Program-made: the position numbers and the translations under genes
Shown here: in pieces, positions 62,801 to 64,000 of the stretch
Position numbering within the stretch: the first letter of the stretch is position 1
How the letters are laid out: every line of letters starts with the position of its first letter
NCBI GenBank assembly: GCA_035303945.1
Contig: DATGQZ010000023.1
Span: forward strand, 1 to 64,000
Length of the DNA stretch: 64,000 nt
Direction of reading: 5' to 3'
From: DATGMS01 sp035303945
GTDB lineage: Bacteria > Bacteroidota > Bacteroidia > Cytophagales > Cyclobacteriaceae
Notes under the pieces: generated by a model
Databases searched by the model: none
What the model saw: the letters and a program-made list of their open reading frames with translations, nothing else
What the model was told of the DNA's origin: nothing

Positions 62801-63244
62801 ATGTTCTTCAATGGTTCTCAGGGCAACGATCTGTTTGACCTTACAAGGCAATACACAGATTTCTATGCCTTCCCCGGCGCAGTGAGTGTGCGTACTTTGG
62901 ATGCATGGAGCCCAGAAAATCCTAACAGTATGATGCCCTCTGCATATGATGAACCTCCTACCATTGAGTATCAGTCTTCAAGTTACTATGTACAGGATGG
63001 CAGCTTCTTTAGGATGAAAAACCTCCAGTTGGGCTACAATTTCCCTGTGGCCAACATGTTTGGGAAATATGTAAAAGGCTTGCGCATGTATGTAAGCGCC
63101 ACTAACCTTTTCACCATCACTTCCTATAGCGGCATGGATCCAGAGGTAAGTCAATACTCCTCCACCTTTACCGCTCCGGGCGTTGATATGGGTGTTTATC
63201 CTGTACCTCGCCAATATTTGTTCGGCGTTAATTTGACCTTATGA
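59882..63244 (+). CDS. SusC/RagA-family TonB-dependent outer-membrane transporter
   Basis: The 1120-residue protein has an unusual N-terminus, with a hydrophobic signal-like segment to about residue 30 (a second candidate cleavage is not obvious), then a carboxypeptidase-regulatory-like domain (about residues 66-150: ISGTVTDQNGEPLPGVTVSV), a plug (GYGTQRKSDLTGSVAVVN, then QIRIRGFSTINNNNPLYIID) and a long barrel ending VPRQYLFGVNLTL. No STN domain is present. It is the SusC of a second SusC/SusD pair; a SusD-like gene follows with a possible 1-60 nt overlap or gap. The substrate is unknown. Confidence 0.96.
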   Translation: MKNPLQSTFKIGKVYACGFFLQMLCIPILDASEANRVSFNHPSSPSISSVDKMLLAGALDWEEQVISGTVTDQNGEPLPGVTVSVEGTTIGTATDIDGKYTLEVPDGATLVFSFIGFQTQRVAAGSRSVINITLVEDISSLEEVVVVGYGTQRKSDLTGSVAVVNVREMQAQPAASPIEGLQGKATGVHIINTGAPGATPQIRIRGFSTINNNNPLYIIDGVPFEGKLSWLNASDIESMQVLKDASAASIYGARANNGVVIITTKSGQPGDPKVSFDMYVGTQTPNRERFPKFLNPQQYAEYVYRRYINAGKTPGLSGTTGSNYGSDPTTPVLPDYLLAGTKTGHTITPADVDPALYNYNLENPSQFYQITRANKEGTNWFEEITQNAPLQNYQLSITGGNDKSSYALSGGYFDQVGTFKYTHFKRYTLRSNTRTKLLNDKLTIGQNLQYSYTSGNGFGVNENTSGSYQGEGSPIGWAYRIQTIVPVYDIMGNFAGTRGDKLGNADNPLSVLYRGKDNRNNSSQLFGNAYANLEVIKGLTLRTNFGLRYETWNGKSIGYPNPERSEGNFDNNTLSENQGIGTEWTWTNTANYTRSFNDTHNLTLLLGTEAIKGSSHSLTGSGRDFFVTGDLNYYYINTAATNTAGSSGGANSLYSIFGRADYSYKGKYLVSATLRRDGSSNFGPENRYGMFPAASAAWRVSQEGFMESSSWIDDLKIRAGYGVTGNQSIPSFQYLRRFASGINNSFYPITGGELRSGLWTSNYDNQSIKWEERSSINIGLDYTLFDFKIDGSIEWFNTTTDGVLYPVPQPSAAVGSGASPYINSGNIKNSGVEFAINYHHNAAAFSSNSFQFDVGVSVSSYKNILESLAPTVSEQPYLTLRGVTTSIMRAGSPLGSFYGYKVIGINQSEEDIRNNPSYNGARVGGFKYQDVSGPNGTPDGIIDGFDRTVIGNPHPDFIYSLSFNASYKNFDLNMFFNGSQGNDLFDLTRQYTDFYAFPGAVSVRTLDAWSPENPNSMMPSAYDEPPTIEYQSSSYYVQDGSFFRMKNLQLGYNFPVANMFGKYVKGLRMYVSATNLFTITSYSGMDPEVSQYSSTFTAPGVDMGVYPVPRQYLFGVNLTL

Positions 63245-63300
63245 TGCGAATGTGGATGAATAAAGCAGGTAAAAATCATAACCAACAAAAAACCAGAATT

Positions 63301-64000
63301 ATGCATACCATCAAAAATATATATTCTCTAGGTTTGGCAATGGTGCTATTGCTTACCTGGAGCTGCTCCGACAGCTTTTTGGAGCAAAGCCCTCAAGGCC
63401 AATTGGCTGACGATCAAATCAACAACAGAAAGGGTGTTGAGTGGCTGCTGATAGGCGCTTACGGACTGATGAATGGCAATCCAAGCGGAACCTGGGGTAA
63501 TTACGCCGCTGCTCCCAGCCAATGGCTATTCGGGGAAGTAGCGGGTGGCAACGCCCATAAAGGAAGTGAGCCTGGAGACCAAGCCACCATGCTGGATATT
63601 GAACGGCATAGGACCATTCCCGTAAACGAGCATTTGTCCGCTATGTGGAACAATTACTATGAGGGAATTACCCGTTGCAATACTACCTTGCGGGCCTTAT
63701 ACCGACTTCAGGAAACCAGTGAGGACAAATTTTCAGCAGAACGTGCCACTGAAATTGAAGCTGAAGCAAAAATGCTTAGGGGGCATTACTACTTCTTCTT
63801 GTGGAGGGTATTTAAGAACATCCCCTATATTGATGAAACCTTATCTACCGAAGAAGCTGCAAACGTCCCCAACAATGTAGATGTTCTCCCTAAAATTGAG
63901 GCGGACTTCCGCTTTGCCGTAGACAACCTTACCCCTTCCAAACCCCTTGGCGAGGTAGGTCGCGTAGATCAGATTGCAGCAAAAGCCTATCTTGGAAAGC
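63301..64000 (+). CDS. SusD/RagB-family lipoprotein (3' end outside window)
   Basis: The frame is open to the window end, so only the first 233 residues are visible. The ATG at 63301 gives a typical lipoprotein signal (MVLLLTWSC, Cys22); in-frame ATGs at 63241 and 63244 would add about 20 charged residues ahead of the signal and overlap the susC stop, so they are less likely. SusD features are FLEQSPQGQLAD, then WLLIGAYGLMNG, and AEAKMLRGHYYFFLWRVF. It should form the surface lid of the SusC channel encoded immediately before it. Confidence 0.93.
   Translation, partial: MHTIKNIYSLGLAMVLLLTWSCSDSFLEQSPQGQLADDQINNRKGVEWLLIGAYGLMNGNPSGTWGNYAAAPSQWLFGEVAGGNAHKGSEPGDQATMLDIERHRTIPVNEHLSAMWNNYYEGITRCNTTLRALYRLQETSEDKFSAERATEIEAEAKMLRGHYYFFLWRVFKNIPYIDETLSTEEAANVPNNVDVLPKIEADFRFAVDNLTPSKPLGEVGRVDQIAAKAYLGK

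Noticed and set aside
63241..63300. Upstream in-frame ATGs (63241, 63244) for the second SusD
   Set aside because: They put about 20 charged residues before the lipoprotein signal; 63301 gives a normal signal. Translational coupling with susC cannot be fully excluded.
1..64000. CRISPR arrays, insertion sequences, prophage genes, tRNA genes
   Set aside because: No regular direct repeats with spacers, no transposase or integrase frames and no clear tRNA cloverleaf were seen by eye; a dedicated tRNA scan could still find one.

Overview
The window is chromosomal DNA from a member of the Bacteroidota, most likely a free-living, probably marine Cytophagales-type bacterium. The evidence is two SusC/SusD outer-membrane uptake pairs, many SPII-type lipoproteins, a menaquinone-pathway menB, a membrane pyrophosphatase, almost no Shine-Dalgarno sequences, and promoters of the Bacteroidota type (TTTG, about 18-20 nt, then TAnnTTTG). 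I cannot name a genus from sequence alone. No phage, insertion sequence, CRISPR array or tRNA gene was recognised.

Layout. 1-3.5 kb: the 3' part of a ceramidase-like/alpha-beta hydrolase fusion and a BNR-repeat lipoprotein. 3.5-18 kb: mixed housekeeping and signalling genes, namely a Dabb lipoprotein, a lone response regulator, the ribosome-rescue hydrolase ArfB, a sodium:solute symporter, an uncharacterised 600-residue cysteine-containing protein, a multi-PAS hybrid histidine kinase, a universal stress protein, a secreted esterase, a DnaQ-type exonuclease, an M48 metalloprotease, a coiled-coil membrane protein and a GluQ-like synthetase. 17.4-28.3 kb: a carbohydrate locus with a Nudix-family regulator beside a perfect palindrome, a giant lipoprotein (beta-propeller, HEAT repeats, cytochrome c), two exported TIM-barrel isomerase-type proteins and a SusC/SusD pair. 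28.5-46 kb: stress and redox genes (an MsrA-MsrB fusion whose MsrA catalytic cysteine is Arg, OsmC, a quinone oxidoreductase, a glutathione-synthase-like ATP-grasp enzyme, a desuccinylase-like hydrolase, an SDR), a histidine kinase/response regulator pair, crcB, hppA, an amidohydrolase lipoprotein, cspA, menB, a decayed hydrolase pseudogene and proC. 46-57 kb: a minus-strand array trpE-G-D-C-F-B-A, aroF, hisH-A-F-IE. 57-59.3 kb: the small SRP RNA, a transaldolase/FSA-type aldolase and ftsE. 59.3-64 kb: a second SusC/SusD pair, its SusD cut by the window end.

The best regulatory find is upstream of trpE: a 25-codon leader peptide with three consecutive Trp codons, a Bacteroidota promoter just before it, a 15-bp intrinsic terminator after it, and a segment able to form a competing antiterminator. 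This is a complete ribosome-mediated trp attenuator. Because aroF and the four his genes follow trpA with gaps or overlaps of a few bases at the first joins, aromatic entry and late histidine synthesis may share this control.

Start codons were chosen for signal-peptide fit and ATG over upstream TTG/GTG extensions. Functions are family-level readings of the translated sequence; no database search was run.
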